NCBI RefSeq assembly: GCF_900102525.1
Contig: NZ_FNBZ01000005.1
Location: forward strand, 417,561-481,560
Direction of reading: 5' to 3'
Origin: Allobosea robiniae
Lineage (GTDB): Bacteria > Pseudomonadota > Alphaproteobacteria > Rhizobiales > Beijerinckiaceae
DNA: 64,000 nt
This document shows, piece after piece, positions 18,542 to 28,488 of this stretch. Under the pieces are notes generated by a model. The model was not told the DNA's origin, did not search any database, and worked only from the letters and a program-made list of their open reading frames with translations. Both the position numbers and the translations under genes were made by a program. Position 1 is the first letter of the stretch, and each line of letters opens with the position of its first letter.

Positions 18542-19471
18542 ATGCGCCCGACGATCGCGGAATTAGAGGCCTTTGTCTGGACAGCCCGACTTGGCTCCGT
18601 GCAGGCGGCCGCGAAGCATCTTTTCCTCGCGCAGCCAACCGTGTCGCTTCGGCTGAAATCCCTGCAGGACGAGCTGGGCGTCAAGGTTTTCGATCGCGCC
18701 GGCTCGACGCTGCGCCTGAGTCCGGACGGCGAGCTGCTTTTCGGGCACGCCATCTCGATCATCGAGGAGCTCGGCCGCATGCGCGAGCGTGCAGGGTCGA
18801 CCGGGGCGCTTCACGGCACGGTGAAGGTCGGCATGCCGGAAACCTTCGCGGTCGCCTGCCTGACGCTGATCCTCAAGGACCTTGGAGCGCTCTATCCGCG
18901 GCTGCGGCTGGAACTCTCCGTGGCCACGAGCTCCCAGCTCGAGGACGAACTCCGCGAGCACAGGCTCGACGTCGCCTTTCTGGTCCACCCCAGCGACGGC
19001 GTTGCGATCAGGCTGGTCGAGCTCGGGCGCCAGGAGGCGGCATGGGTCGCCGCCAAGAGCCTCGGCCTCGGCCCGATCGTGCGGCCTGCCGATCTGCAGG
19101 ACTGCCAGATCCTGACCAACCCCCCGCCATCCGCCATGCATCGCCAGATCACCGAGTGGTTCAGCGCGGCAGACGTCAAACCGCGCCGGCTGGACTTTTG
19201 CACGGGCCAGATGGTCATCGCCCATCTGGTTCAGGAGGGCGTGGCCGCCGCCTTCCTGCCTGTAAAACTGATGGAGCCCGCTCTTGCCGACGGGCAAATC
19301 GTGAAGCTGCGAGCCGTGCCGGACTTCGCGCATGCCGCGCTTTGCGCCGGCCATCGCATCGGAGGAGCGACCGCCGAGATCGAGGCGGTGATCGCGGCGG
19401 CGCGACGGGTTCTGGGGACGATGCCGTTCCTGCTGCCGCCAGCACGGAGGGGGCGCGAGTGCGAGGGCTGA
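18542..19471 (+). CDS. LysR family regulator of the first TRAP operon
   Basis: 309 aa from ATG at 18542. Residues 1-60 are the DNA-binding domain (IAELEAFVWTARLGSVQAAAKHLFLAQPTVSLRLK); the rest is a LysR substrate-binding domain. It closely resembles the LysR protein at 19487-20395: both begin RxTIAxLEAFxWTxRLGS. Divergent from dctP across the palindromic operator. The inducer is probably the TRAP substrate or a product of it. Confidence 0.9.
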   Translation: MRPTIAELEAFVWTARLGSVQAAAKHLFLAQPTVSLRLKSLQDELGVKVFDRAGSTLRLSPDGELLFGHAISIIEELGRMRERAGSTGALHGTVKVGMPETFAVACLTLILKDLGALYPRLRLELSVATSSQLEDELREHRLDVAFLVHPSDGVAIRLVELGRQEAAWVAAKSLGLGPIVRPADLQDCQILTNPPPSAMHRQITEWFSAADVKPRRLDFCTGQMVIAHLVQEGVAAAFLPVKLMEPALADGQIVKLRAVPDFAHAALCAGHRIGGATAEIEAVIAAARRVLGTMPFLLPPARRGRECEG

Positions 19472-19486
19472 TATCGGCCCAGCCCG

Positions 19487-20395
19487 TCAGCGCGGGCCGT
19501 CCACCTTGAGATAGTCGATCGCGTCGAGCGCCTTCTGGATCGATTTCAGCATGGCGCTGACCGGAGCGGTCAGGCCACCTTCCGGATAGCTTGCATAGAC
19601 CCTGCCGTGATTGAGGTCCGGAACCGGGCGCAGCACCGTGACGAGACCGGCCTTGACGTCGGCCTCCATCATCCGGACCGGCAATACGCCGAGGGCCACG
19701 CCCGACGAGACGAGATGGCCGATCACGGCGACGCTGTTGCAAAGATCATGGCGAAGCGGTTCGAGGCCGGCAGTCGCGAACCAGTCCTTGATCTGTCGGA
19801 ACATGGCCGATCTCGGCTGATTGCTGACGATCGGCAAGGGACAGAGGTCGGCAGGACGGACTTCCGGACCGAGCCCCCATTTCACCGAGGCGACCCAGGC
19901 CGTGTCCTGCACGCCAAGCGGAACCAGCCTCATGCCGGGACGCCCGATCGGGTTGACCAGAACTGCGAGGTCCAGCCTGCGGTCATTGAGTTCGCGTTCC
20001 AGCTCGTAGCTGATCGAGACGACGTATTCCGCCTTCAGCAATGGATAATCCGCCCGCACCGTTTCCAGCAGGGTCGGCAGGCAGGTCATCGCGAAGCCTT
20101 CGGCAAAGCCGACGCGGATACTGCCGGTCACGACCGCAGGGTCGGTCTGCAGCATGATCCGGTCGGCTTCCTCCAGCAGGGCGGCAGCGCGCGGGAGCAG
20201 GGCGAGGCCGTCCGCTGTCGGCGCAAGTCCCCGGCCCTTGCGCTGGAACAGCCGGACATCGAGCGCCTGCTCGAGATCGCGCAGGCGCAGCGAGATGGTG
20301 GGCTGCGACATGTGGAGATGGCCCGCAGCCTTGCTCAGCGAGCCGAGGCGAACGGTCCAGAAGAAGGCCTCGAGTTGCGCAATGGTGAATCTCAT
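19487..20395 (-). CDS. LysR family regulator of the second TRAP/enolase operon
   Basis: 302 aa from ATG at 20395; longer frames running to 21682 are artefacts that cross the opposing enzyme gene. N-terminal helix-turn-helix (TIAQLEAFFWTVRLGSLSKAAGHLHMSQPTISLRLRDLE). Paralog of the neighbouring LysR at 18542, which points left while this one points right. Divergent from the enolase-superfamily gene and second TRAP operon. Confidence 0.9.
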   Translation of the reverse strand: MRFTIAQLEAFFWTVRLGSLSKAAGHLHMSQPTISLRLRDLEQALDVRLFQRKGRGLAPTADGLALLPRAAALLEEADRIMLQTDPAVVTGSIRVGFAEGFAMTCLPTLLETVRADYPLLKAEYVVSISYELERELNDRRLDLAVLVNPIGRPGMRLVPLGVQDTAWVASVKWGLGPEVRPADLCPLPIVSNQPRSAMFRQIKDWFATAGLEPLRHDLCNSVAVIGHLVSSGVALGVLPVRMMEADVKAGLVTVLRPVPDLNHGRVYASYPEGGLTAPVSAMLKSIQKALDAIDYLKVDGPR

Positions 20396-20439
20396 GCCTG
20401 GCGCATTCTCATATTGAGATTCCTGATTGATACCCCTGC

Positions 20440-20471
20440 AGATAAACCAATTGGATTGGCGATGGCAAAGC
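20440..20471. promoter_or_regulatory. LysR operator-like 32-mer, copy 2
   Basis: Read on the minus strand this is the same block as copy 1, with four differences in 32 nt and CCAATTGG at its centre. It has the same orientation relative to its LysR gene as copy 1 and lies between the LysR start (20395) and the enolase-superfamily start (20513). Confidence 0.7.
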
Positions 20472-20512
20472 TGATTAACGGTTGAGTCCCTGCCGCAACC
20501 TGCCTGTCGTTC

Positions 20513-21664
20513 ATGCTGTCCGCGCCTCCCAAGATACGTCGCATCGACGGGTTCGAGCTCACTGCGAAGCTGAGCGAGACCGTCGGCAATTCGCGGCAGA
20601 TGTTCGATCGCCGCGGCGCCCTGCTCCTGCGGGTCACCAGCGATACGGGCGCGGTCGGCTGGGGCGAGACCTGGGCCTATCCCGGCGCGGCTGCCGCGCT
20701 TGTCCGCGAGCATTTCGCCCCTGCCCTGCTCGGCCGCGACGCGACGACGCCGCGCGCCGGCTGGCAGGCGATGGCTGCCGGGCTCGGCTATGACCGACGT
20801 GGCATCTCGACGATGGCGCTCGGCGGGCTCGATGTCGCCTTGTGGGACCTCGCCGGGCAGATCGCCGGACTGCCGGTCCATGCCCTGCTCGGCGGCAAGC
20901 TGCGGGACCGGATTCCGGCCTATGTCAGCGGCCCCTTCATGAAGCCGGGCCGCGATCCCTATCGCGACTTCGAGGCCGATATCGCCGGCTATCTCGACGC
21001 CGGCTTCCGGGCGATCAAGCTCAGGATGGGCAGCGACCCGGCTCGGGACGGCGCAACCGCCCATAAGGTCCGCGCCCAGATCGGCGACGCCATGCCGCTG
21101 ATGGTCGATCTCAACGAGGGCTTCACCGTCGAGGGTGCGCTCGCGATCGCCCGGCGGCTCGCGGAGGTCGATCCGGTCTGGCTCGAGGAGCCGATCGCCC
21201 ATGACGACCTGCCGGGTTATCGCCGCTTCGCCGCCAAGGCGCCGATGCCTCTGGCGGGCGGCGAGGCGCTCTTCGGCCTGCGCGCCTTCCGGGATTATCT
21301 CACCGCCGGCGTGTTCGACTTCATCCAGCCCGATCTCGGGCTGTGCGGCGGGCTCTCCGAGGGGATGCGGATCTCGGCGCTGTGCGAGGCGTTCGAAGTC
21401 GCCCTGGTGCCCCATGTCTGGGGCTCCGTCGTGAATTTCCAGGCCTCGCTGCATTTTGCGGCCTGCCTGCCCGAGCGGCGCGGCCGCCTGCACTGGCCGC
21501 TGTTCGAATACGACCCTTCCGAAAACCCGCTGCGCACCGCCTTCGCCAGCCATCCGCTGGACGCCGACGGGGCGGTTGCGGTTCCGGACGCCCCGGGCCT
21601 GGGTCTTGACCTGACGCCCGAGCGGCTTGCGCCGTTCATCACGAACCATTGGACGATTGAATAA
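20513..21664 (+). CDS. Mandelate racemase/muconate lactonizing enzyme family protein
   Basis: 383 aa, enolase superfamily. Catalytic elements: lysine in FRAIKLRMGSD, metal ligands in MVDLNEGF, WLEEPIAHDD and LAGGEALF, and a histidine in LVPHVWGSVV. Distinct from the enzyme at 11570-12769 (shared motifs, low overall similarity). First gene of the second TRAP operon, so it probably transforms the imported acid. Start ATG at 20513 follows the operator by about 40 nt. Confidence 0.9.
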   Translation: MLSAPPKIRRIDGFELTAKLSETVGNSRQMFDRRGALLLRVTSDTGAVGWGETWAYPGAAAALVREHFAPALLGRDATTPRAGWQAMAAGLGYDRRGISTMALGGLDVALWDLAGQIAGLPVHALLGGKLRDRIPAYVSGPFMKPGRDPYRDFEADIAGYLDAGFRAIKLRMGSDPARDGATAHKVRAQIGDAMPLMVDLNEGFTVEGALAIARRLAEVDPVWLEEPIAHDDLPGYRRFAAKAPMPLAGGEALFGLRAFRDYLTAGVFDFIQPDLGLCGGLSEGMRISALCEAFEVALVPHVWGSVVNFQASLHFAACLPERRGRLHWPLFEYDPSENPLRTAFASHPLDADGAVAVPDAPGLGLDLTPERLAPFITNHWTIE

Positions 21665-21710
21665 TCGGCTCGTCGGATTCAACCGAGAGCGAACCTAAAG
21701 GGAGACGACC

Positions 21711-22697
21711 ATGCGATTGACATCCATCCTGCGTTCCGCGCTCGTCGGCGCGGCCTGCCTTGCCGGGCTGACATCCGCGTCGGCTCAGCAGCCGAAGGTG
21801 CTCAATCTGGCCTTCGTCGGCCGGGTCACGGCGCCCGAAGGCGTCGCCATGACGGCCTTTGCCGAAGAGATCAAAGCCAAGACCAACGGCCGCATCGAAA
21901 TTCGCCTGCATCCGGGCGGCGCGCTCGGCGGCGACCGCGAGGTGCTGGAAGGACTTCAGCTCGGCACCGTCGATCTCACCGTGCCCTCGACCTCGGTGAT
22001 CGCGAATTTCGTGCCCGAGGTCCAGGTTTTCGACATCCCCTTCCTGTTCCGAGATTTCGACCACGCCCAGGCGGTTCTCGACGGCCCGATCGGCCAGGAG
22101 ATCCTGGCCAAGTTCAAGGCCAAGGGCCTTCAGGGCCTCGCTTTCGGAGGCATCGGCTTCCGTCAGCTCACCAATAGCCGCCGGCCGGTCAACGGCCCCG
22201 ACGACGTCAAGGGGCTGAAGATCCGCACCCAGGAGAACCAGATCCATCTCCAGGTCTGGCGCGCGTTGGGGGCGCTGCCGACGCCGATGGCACTGCCGGA
22301 AGTCTTCACGGCCCTGCAGCAGGGCGTGGTCGACGGCCAGGAAAACCCGATCGGCGCGATCCTCAACAACAAGTTCGGACAGGTGCAGAAATACCTGACG
22401 ATCACCAACCACGCCTTCACGCCGGTCGGCTTCGTCATGGCGCCCCGTGCCTTCGAGGCGCTGTCGCCGGAGGATCAGAAGCTCTTCGTCGAGGCCGGTC
22501 GCCGCGCCATGGCGATCTGCAAGGACGAGGTCGGCAAGGTCGAGAAGACCGGCATCGACGAGTTGCGCAAGCTCGGCGTGCAGGTGGTCGAGAAGGTCGA
22601 TACCGCCAAGTTCCAGGACCTGCTCAAGCCTGCCTTCGCCGAGCTAGGCAAGCGCTTCGGCGAGGCGACGATCGCGCGCATCAAGGACCAGAAGTGA
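21711..22697 (+). CDS. TRAP transporter substrate-binding protein, DctP type
   Basis: 328 aa with a signal peptide ending SASAQQ near residue 25. DctP motifs: EIKAKTNGRIEIRLHPGGALGGDREVLEGLQLGTVDL and the GVVDGQENPIGAI loop that is highly conserved in the family. A ribosome-binding site (AAAGGGAGACGACC) precedes the ATG. It binds the carboxylate for the DctQ/DctM pair encoded directly downstream. Confidence 0.94.
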   Translation: MRLTSILRSALVGAACLAGLTSASAQQPKVLNLAFVGRVTAPEGVAMTAFAEEIKAKTNGRIEIRLHPGGALGGDREVLEGLQLGTVDLTVPSTSVIANFVPEVQVFDIPFLFRDFDHAQAVLDGPIGQEILAKFKAKGLQGLAFGGIGFRQLTNSRRPVNGPDDVKGLKIRTQENQIHLQVWRALGALPTPMALPEVFTALQQGVVDGQENPIGAILNNKFGQVQKYLTITNHAFTPVGFVMAPRAFEALSPEDQKLFVEAGRRAMAICKDEVGKVEKTGIDELRKLGVQVVEKVDTAKFQDLLKPAFAELGKRFGEATIARIKDQK

Positions 22698-23206
22698 GCG
22701 CGCGGCAGTCCAGGGCGGTCGCGCTGCTGTTGGGCGCGGAGCGCATCGTCACCGGCGCCGGCCTCGTGGCCGGCTGCCTGGCGATGGCGCTGGCGGCCTG
22801 CGTCGGGCTCTTCCAGGTCCTGACCCGCTTCATCCTTCAGGAACCCGCGACCTGGTCCGAGCCGCTGATCCGCGCCTTGCTGATCTGGATGGCCTATCTC
22901 GGCCTGGCATCGGCGGTGCGGGCCGGATCGCTCGTTTCGGTGGATCTGCTTTATCGCCTCGTCAAAGGACGAAATCGCCGGCTTCTCGAAGCCGCGATCG
23001 CGATCGCGACCTTCGCACTGCTGGCGATCCTGTTCTGGTTCGGCGCCGATCTGGTCTGGCGGGTCCGCTTCCAGAACCTGGCCGGGCTCGAGATTCCGAT
23101 CAGCTACGCCTATGCCGCGATCCCGACCGGAGCGCTGGTCTCGATGCTCGCCGTGATCGCGCATTTCTTCGATCCACGCCGCGAAGAACTCGAAACCGCG
23201 GTCTGA
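22694..23206 (+). CDS. TRAP transporter small permease, DctQ type
   Basis: 170 aa with four membrane helices. It starts with GTG at 22694 in a GTGA overlap with the dctP stop, so the two are translationally coupled. The segment TRFILQEPATWSEPLIRALLIWMAYLG is the usual DctQ signature region. Confidence 0.92.
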   Translation: MSARQSRAVALLLGAERIVTGAGLVAGCLAMALAACVGLFQVLTRFILQEPATWSEPLIRALLIWMAYLGLASAVRAGSLVSVDLLYRLVKGRNRRLLEAAIAIATFALLAILFWFGADLVWRVRFQNLAGLEIPISYAYAAIPTGALVSMLAVIAHFFDPRREELETAV

Positions 23207-23219
23207 AAGACGATTTGCC

Positions 23220-24497
23220 ATGACTGCAACGATGCTCGTCACGATGTGCGTGCTGTTCCTGCTCTCGGTGCCGGTGGCTGTGGCCGTCGGCCTCGCGGCG
23301 GTCGCGGGACTCGGCCTCTACACCCCGCTGCCGCTGGTGCTGGTGGCGCAACAGGCGTTCGCCTCGCTCGACAAGTTTCCGCTGGCGGCGGTGCCGTTCT
23401 TCATCCTCGCCGGCAATCTCATGGGCGAGGGCGGCATTTCGCGGCGGTTGGTCGATTTCGCCAAGAGCCTGGTCGGCGGCGTGCAGGGCGGCCTCGCCTG
23501 CACCTGCATCCTGACCTGCATGATCTTCGCCGCGGTCTCCGGATCGAGCGTGGCCACGACCTTCGCCATCGGTGCGATCCTGATCCCGGCGATGGTCAAG
23601 CACGGCTATCCGATCTCCTTTGCGGCTTCGCTCCAGGCCAGTGCGGCCGAGCTCGGGGTGATCATCCCGCCTTCGATTCCGATGATCCTCTACGGTGTTG
23701 CAGCCGAGGTCTCGATCGGCGAACTCTTCGTGGCCGGCTTCGGCCCCGGCATCCTGATCGCCTGCGCGCTGATGCTCTCGGTCTGGCTCTGGTGCCGCAT
23801 CCGCGACTATGGCCGCAACGATCACGAAGGGCGCATGCAGGTGCTGGCGGCAACGCGGGCTGCCGGCCTTGCCCTGATGATGCCGGTGATCATCCTCGGC
23901 GGCATCTATGGCGGCGTCTTCACCCCGACCGAAGCCTCGATCGTCGCGGTGTTCTATGCGCTGATCGTCAGCTGCTTCATCTATCGCGAGCTCGATTTCG
24001 CGACGGTGATCGCGATCCTGCGCAAATCGGTGGTCTCTTCATCGGTGATCATGCTGATCATCGCGATGGCGGGCCTGTTCAGCTTCCTGCTGACGCGCGC
24101 CGGCGTGCCTTCCCAGATCGGCGCCTATATCATCGCGACCTTCGACAGCGGCTGGTCCTTCCTGCTCGCAGTCAATCTCTTCCTGTTCGTGATCGGCATG
24201 TTCATCGAGACTTCGGCGGCGATCATCGTGCTGGCACCGATCCTGGCGCCTGTCGCGCTGCGCTTCGGCATCGACCCCGTGCATTTCGGCATGGTCATGG
24301 TGGTCAATCTGGCGCTCGGGATGATCACGCCGCCCTTCGGCGTCAATCTGTTCGCAGCCTGCGCGGTTGCCCGGATTTCGCTGGACCGGATGACGAAATC
24401 GCTCCTGCCCTTCATCGGCGTCGTCTTCGCCTGCCTGATGCTGATCACCTACATGCCCTGGATTTCGCTCGCCTTGCGGGATTTTGTCTACCGCTGA
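23220..24497 (+). CDS. TRAP transporter large permease, DctM type
   Basis: 425 aa with about twelve membrane helices. Family landmarks: FFILAGNLMGEGGISRRLVDFAKSLVGG, FAAVSGSSVATTFAIGAILIPAM, ELGVIIPPSIPMILYG and NLALGMITPPFGVNLFAAC. Last gene of the operon. Its conserved regions are more canonical than those of the DctM at 15458-16747. Confidence 0.95.
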   Translation: MTATMLVTMCVLFLLSVPVAVAVGLAAVAGLGLYTPLPLVLVAQQAFASLDKFPLAAVPFFILAGNLMGEGGISRRLVDFAKSLVGGVQGGLACTCILTCMIFAAVSGSSVATTFAIGAILIPAMVKHGYPISFAASLQASAAELGVIIPPSIPMILYGVAAEVSIGELFVAGFGPGILIACALMLSVWLWCRIRDYGRNDHEGRMQVLAATRAAGLALMMPVIILGGIYGGVFTPTEASIVAVFYALIVSCFIYRELDFATVIAILRKSVVSSSVIMLIIAMAGLFSFLLTRAGVPSQIGAYIIATFDSGWSFLLAVNLFLFVIGMFIETSAAIIVLAPILAPVALRFGIDPVHFGMVMVVNLALGMITPPFGVNLFAACAVARISLDRMTKSLLPFIGVVFACLMLITYMPWISLALRDFVYR

Positions 24498-24801
24498 TCT
24501 TTTTGCCGCGAGCGAGCGGCTATCGCGCGCACGGGACGCGTCCGATCTTGGGAGCGGCCAGGACTCATACTCTTTGATCGGGAAAAATACGTCCTGTGTG
24601 CGAGCGGGATCGTCACTGCCGGGTTCGTGTCAGGTCCACATGCGCCAAGCGATTTTGATCATCCCAGCCGATGCCTCGGAGAGCGTTGCCGGCCGAAGGC
24701 GCTCCAAAAATCATGAGAGCGCTGCTCGGAAGCCCACCAGGTGTCCGGCAAACCGCGAGCATTTCGGAGAACTGCGCGCCATCCAAAATCCCGCTATGCA
24801 C
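24498..24801. other. Gene-free spacer with one arm of a 28-bp repeat
   Basis: No credible coding frame between the stop of dctM and the stop of the last sit gene. The only structure noticed is the 28-bp repeat copy at 24767-24794. Confidence 0.6.
24767..24794. repeat. 28-bp direct repeat, left copy
   Basis: Exact match of 28 nt (starting GAGAACTGCGCGCC, ending AAAATCCCGC) to 28530-28557, same orientation. The two copies bracket the metal transporter operon. Confidence 0.75.
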
Positions 24802-25635
24802 CTATACCGGTGCCTCGGTGGCTCTCCTGCTCGTATGGAAAAGCGCGAGAACGAAGACGAGCGACAACAGCAGCACGATCGTCGGGGCCGGCGCACTGTC
24901 GAGGAAAAACGAGAGATAGACGCCCAACACGGAACCGGTCACCGCGATGATGACCGATATCAGCAGCATCGTGCTGAAGCGGCGGGTCAGCAGGAACGCG
25001 ATGGCGCCGGGCGCGATCAGCATGGCGATGGCGAGGATGATGCCGACGGCCTGCAGCGCGCCGACGATCGTCAGCGAAATCAACGCCAGCAGGCCGTAAT
25101 GCAGCAGCTTGACCCGCAGGCCGATCGCCTGTGCCTGCGCCGGATCGAAGGCGTGCAGCAGGAAATCCTTCCACTTGATGCCGATCACCGCCGCCGTGAA
25201 GGCGGCAATCGCGGCAGCGCCGGCAATGTCCGCCCCGGAGACGCCGAGCATGTCCCCGAAGAGGATGTGGTCGAGATGCACGTCGGACTGGATCTTGACG
25301 TAGAGCACGAGGCCGAGCCCGAACATGCCCGAGAAGACGACCCCCATCACCGTGTCCTGCTTGATCCGGCTGTTCTCCTTGAGGAAGCCGGTCGCAGTGG
25401 CGCAGATCATACCGGCGACGAAGGCGCCGATCGCATAGGGAAAGCCGAGGATATAGGCGAGGACCACGCCCGGAAACACGGCATGGCTGATCGCGTCGCC
25501 CATCAACGACCAGCCCTTCAGCACGAGGAAGCAGGACAGCAGCGCCATCGGCACGGCGACGATCGCCGAGATCACCAGCGCGTTGATCATGAAGTCGAAA
25601 CGGAAGGGCGACAACAGCATATCGATGAGAGCCAT
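24802..25635 (-). CDS. sitD: Metal ABC transporter permease, SitD type
   Basis: 277 aa, about eight membrane helices, ABC-3 family. Landmarks: VLKGWSLMGDAISHAVFPGVVLAYILG, ENSRIKQDTVMGVVFSGMFGLGL, and ALQAVGIILAIAMLIAPGAIAFLLT. It shares these blocks with the preceding permease, as usual for SitC/SitD pairs. Its ATG overlaps the upstream stop by one base (TGATG). Long frames running through both permeases are artefacts. Uptake of manganese or iron is the family role. Confidence 0.9.
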   Translation of the reverse strand: MALIDMLLSPFRFDFMINALVISAIVAVPMALLSCFLVLKGWSLMGDAISHAVFPGVVLAYILGFPYAIGAFVAGMICATATGFLKENSRIKQDTVMGVVFSGMFGLGLVLYVKIQSDVHLDHILFGDMLGVSGADIAGAAAIAAFTAAVIGIKWKDFLLHAFDPAQAQAIGLRVKLLHYGLLALISLTIVGALQAVGIILAIAMLIAPGAIAFLLTRRFSTMLLISVIIAVTGSVLGVYLSFFLDSAPAPTIVLLLSLVFVLALFHTSRRATEAPV

Positions 25636-26492
25636 CACCCGGCCTCCAGCTCGCAGGCGGCGCGGCGGCGGGCCGCCAGCAGGCCATGCTTGGGCGCAAG
25701 GAAGAAGGCGACAAGGAAGATCGTGGTCTGCAGCACGACGATGATGCCGCCGGTCGCCCCGTCGAGAAAATAGCTGATATAGGCGCCGGTGAAGCTCGTC
25801 AGCGCGCCAATCGCCACTGCGATCACCAGGAGCCGCGGGAAGCGGTCGGTCAGCAGATAGGCGGTGGCGCCGGGCGTGACCACCATGCAGATGACGAGGA
25901 AGGCGCCCACCGTCTGCAGGGCCGCCACCGTCGAGGCCGAGAGCAAGGTGAAGAACATCAGCTTCAGCGCCGTCGGATTGAGGCCGATCGAGCGCGCATG
26001 GCTCTCGTCGAAGAAGGTCACCATCAGGTCCTTCCATTTGACGAGCAGGATGGCGAGCGAGACGAAGCCGATGGCCGCGAGCTGGATCGTGTCGGCCGGC
26101 GTGATGGCGAGCACGTTGCCGAGCACGATCGTCTGGATGTTCACCGAGGTCGGCGACAGCGAGACCATGAACAGGCCGAGCCCGAAGAAGCTGGAGAAGA
26201 TCAGGCCGATGATGGCGTCTTCCTTCAGCCTTGTCCGCTGGTTCAGGAAAAGCATCGCGCCGGCCGCGAGCCCGCCGGAGAAGAAGGCGCCGACCGAAAA
26301 GGGCAGCCCCAGCATGTAGGCGCCGGCAACGCCCGGCACGATCGCATGCGAGAGCGCATCGCCGATCAGCGACCAGCCCTTCAGCATCAGATAGCAGGAC
26401 AGGAAGGCGCAGACGCCACCGACGAGGGCGGATACCCACATCGCATTGCGCATGTAGCCATAGGCGAAGGGTTCGAGCAGAACGGCGATCAT
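25635..26492 (-). CDS. sitC: Metal ABC transporter permease, SitC type
   Basis: 285 aa, ABC-3 family membrane protein. Landmarks: [51 protein letters not shown] and [25 protein letters not shown]. Start overlaps the ATPase stop (ATGA at 26489-26492). Partner of the permease downstream. Confidence 0.9.
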   Translation of the reverse strand: MIAVLLEPFAYGYMRNAMWVSALVGGVCAFLSCYLMLKGWSLIGDALSHAIVPGVAGAYMLGLPFSVGAFFSGGLAAGAMLFLNQRTRLKEDAIIGLIFSSFFGLGLFMVSLSPTSVNIQTIVLGNVLAITPADTIQLAAIGFVSLAILLVKWKDLMVTFFDESHARSIGLNPTALKLMFFTLLSASTVAALQTVGAFLVICMVVTPGATAYLLTDRFPRLLVIAVAIGALTSFTGAYISYFLDGATGGIIVVLQTTIFLVAFFLAPKHGLLAARRRAACELEAG

Positions 26493-27394
26493 GGCCGCTC
26501 ACCCTGCGGCGTTTCGGCCTCCCGGCTGGATGCCTTGCCCTCGCGCAAGATCAGCGGCCGCTCGTCATCGGTGAAGACGCCGACCGGCGCCTGCCCGCTG
26601 CGGCCGGGCTCGTTCAGCACAAAATGACGCAGAACGCCGCCGAAGGCGCGCTGCAGGTTTTCCTGCGTGAAGGTCTCCGCCGTCGGGCCATGGGCCAGCA
26701 CCGTTCCCTTGATCAGGATGGTGCGGTCGCAGAATTCCGGCACGGAGCCGAGATTATGCGTCGAGACGAGCATGACCCGCCCCTCGGCCCTGAGCTCGCG
26801 CAGCAGCGCGATGATCTGGTCCTCGGTCTTGACGTCGACGCCAGTGAAAGGCTCGTCGAGCAGGATGACCCGGCTGTCCTGGGCCAGGGCACGTGCCAGG
26901 AAGACGCGCTTCTTCTGTCCGCCCGAGAGCTCCCCGATCTGACGCTTGCGAAAGGCGCTCATGTCGACGCGCTCAAGCGCGGCGGCGACAGCCTCGTGAT
27001 CGGCCGCCTTGGCGATGCGCATCATGCCCATATGGCCGTAACGGCCCATCATCACGACGTCCTCAACCAGGACCGGGAAGGTCCAGTCGACCTCTTCGGC
27101 CTGCGGCACATAGGCGATGAGGTTGCGGCGCAGCGCCTCGCGCACCGCCATGCCGAGGATGCGGATGTCGCCCTTCGCAAAGCGCACGAAACCCATGATC
27201 GCCTTGAACAGCGTCGACTTGCCGGAACCGTTGACGCCGACCAGTGCCGCGATCGTGCCGGTGGGGATGCGGAAGCTCGCATCCCGAAGCGCCGTATGGC
27301 CGTTGCGATAGGTGACCGTCGCATCGGTCACCGCAATCCCTGAGCCCTCCTCGGCAGCGGGCGGAAGCGAGCGACCGGCGACGGGAGCGTTCAC
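26489..27394 (-). CDS. sitB: Metal ABC transporter ATP-binding protein, SitB type
   Basis: 301 aa starting with GTG at 27394, in a GTGA overlap with the binding-protein stop. Walker [11 protein letters not shown]-loop in [13 protein letters not shown] (the VDW motif is typical of manganese/zinc ABC ATPases), signature [17 protein letters not shown], Walker [14 protein letters not shown]-loop VSTHNL. A C-terminal tail of about 60 residues extends past the NBD. Confidence 0.93.
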   Translation of the reverse strand: MNAPVAGRSLPPAAEEGSGIAVTDATVTYRNGHTALRDASFRIPTGTIAALVGVNGSGKSTLFKAIMGFVRFAKGDIRILGMAVREALRRNLIAYVPQAEEVDWTFPVLVEDVVMMGRYGHMGMMRIAKAADHEAVAAALERVDMSAFRKRQIGELSGGQKKRVFLARALAQDSRVILLDEPFTGVDVKTEDQIIALLRELRAEGRVMLVSTHNLGSVPEFCDRTILIKGTVLAHGPTAETFTQENLQRAFGGVLRHFVLNEPGRSGQAPVGVFTDDERPLILREGKASSREAETPQGERP

Positions 27395-28299
27395 CGCGTC
27401 AGCCCCTTCGCGATCGTGTCCGCGGTAACCTTGAGCAGGTCGATATAGGTCGGGACCGGGGCGTCCGCCTCGCTCAGAGAATCCACGTAGAGCACGCCAC
27501 CGTAGCTTGCGCCGGTCTCGCGCGCGACCTGCTGGGCCGGCTTGTCGGAGATCGTGCTCTCGGAGAAGACCACGGTGATCTTGTTCTTGCGCACGGCGTC
27601 GATGACCTTCCGGACTTGCTGCGGCGTGCCCTGCTGGTCGGCATTGATGGGCCAGAGATAGAGTTCCTTCAATCCGAAATCGCGGGTCAGATAGGAGAAC
27701 GCCCCTTCGCTGGAGACGAGCCAGCGCTTCTCCGCGGGGACGGCGGCAAGCTCCGCCTTGATCGGGTCGATGACAGCCTTGATGCGGGCCTTGTAGGCCT
27801 CGGCATTGGCTTTGTAGGCGTCGGCGTTCTTGGGATCGTGCTTGGCGAAGGCATCGCGGATATTGTCGACATAGATCAGCGCCGCCGCCGGCGACATCCA
27901 GGCATGCGGGTTCGGCTTGCCCTTGTAGGGGCCTTCGCTGATCCCCATCGGCTCGACGCCCTGCGAGACGACCACGCTGGGAACGTTCCTGAGATTGCGG
28001 AAGAATTTCTCGAACCACAGTTCGAGATTGAGGCCGTTCCAGAGGATAAGCTGCGCGCCCTGCGCACGCTGGATGTCGCCTGGCGTCGGCTGGTAGTTAT
28101 GGATCTCGGCGCCAGGCTTGGTGATCGACTCGACCACAGCCACGTCGCCGGCGACGTTGCGCGCGATATCGGCGATCACCGTGAAGGTCGTGACGGCCTT
28201 GAACTTCTCCTGCGCCGCGGCGGGCACGACACTGCATGCGGCGAAAAACGCGGCGCCCATCAAACCGATGAGAGCCGATCTGCGCGAGCCAACGGCCAT
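27391..28299 (-). CDS. sitA: Metal ABC transporter substrate-binding protein, SitA type
   Basis: 302 aa from ATG at 28299 (AAGGAT upstream). Signal peptide ends PAAAQEK. Cluster A-I binding protein with metal-ligand regions [24 protein letters not shown] and late acidic ligands in VFSESTIS and [11 protein letters not shown]. The segment [16 protein letters not shown] is characteristic of SitA-like Mn/Fe binding proteins rather than zinc-specific ZnuA, which would show a long histidine-rich loop; none is present. First gene of the operon. Confidence 0.92.
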   Translation of the reverse strand: MAVGSRRSALIGLMGAAFFAACSVVPAAAQEKFKAVTTFTVIADIARNVAGDVAVVESITKPGAEIHNYQPTPGDIQRAQGAQLILWNGLNLELWFEKFFRNLRNVPSVVVSQGVEPMGISEGPYKGKPNPHAWMSPAAALIYVDNIRDAFAKHDPKNADAYKANAEAYKARIKAVIDPIKAELAAVPAEKRWLVSSEGAFSYLTRDFGLKELYLWPINADQQGTPQQVRKVIDAVRKNKITVVFSESTISDKPAQQVARETGASYGGVLYVDSLSEADAPVPTYIDLLKVTADTIAKGLTR

Positions 28300-28380
28300 C
28301 GAGGCATCCTTATTGACAATGAATTGCAACAAATCCCTTCTAACTCGAAGCCTGTAAATTTTGCAAGTGCGAGCTATTAG
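28300..28380 (-). promoter_or_regulatory. Candidate metal-responsive control region of the sit operon
   Basis: This AT-richer stretch upstream of sitA contains an imperfect palindrome at 28313-28329 (TTGACAATGAATTGCAA) with CAAT-TC-ATTG at its core on the minus strand. In rhizobia, sit operons are controlled by Mur/Fur proteins at similar TGCAA-containing sites. Binding is an inference. Confidence 0.4.
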
Positions 28381-28488
28381 CAATTACAGGATCGGCAATC
28401 ATGCCCGCGCGAGAGACCCCACTGAACCACACATCAGAGCGCTGTCGCGGGCGGCTGACTTGTTCGCCGAGGCCCCAGCCGCACTCGC

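Noticed and set aside
19487..21682. 731-codon frame joining the LysR protein to upstream sequence
   Set aside because: The LysR protein starts at 20395. The upstream part is opposite a well-supported enolase-superfamily gene.
24802..26502. 566-codon frame read as one protein across both sit permeases
   Set aside because: The first half is a shadow of SitC; SitD begins at the ATG at 25635 with a TGATG overlap.
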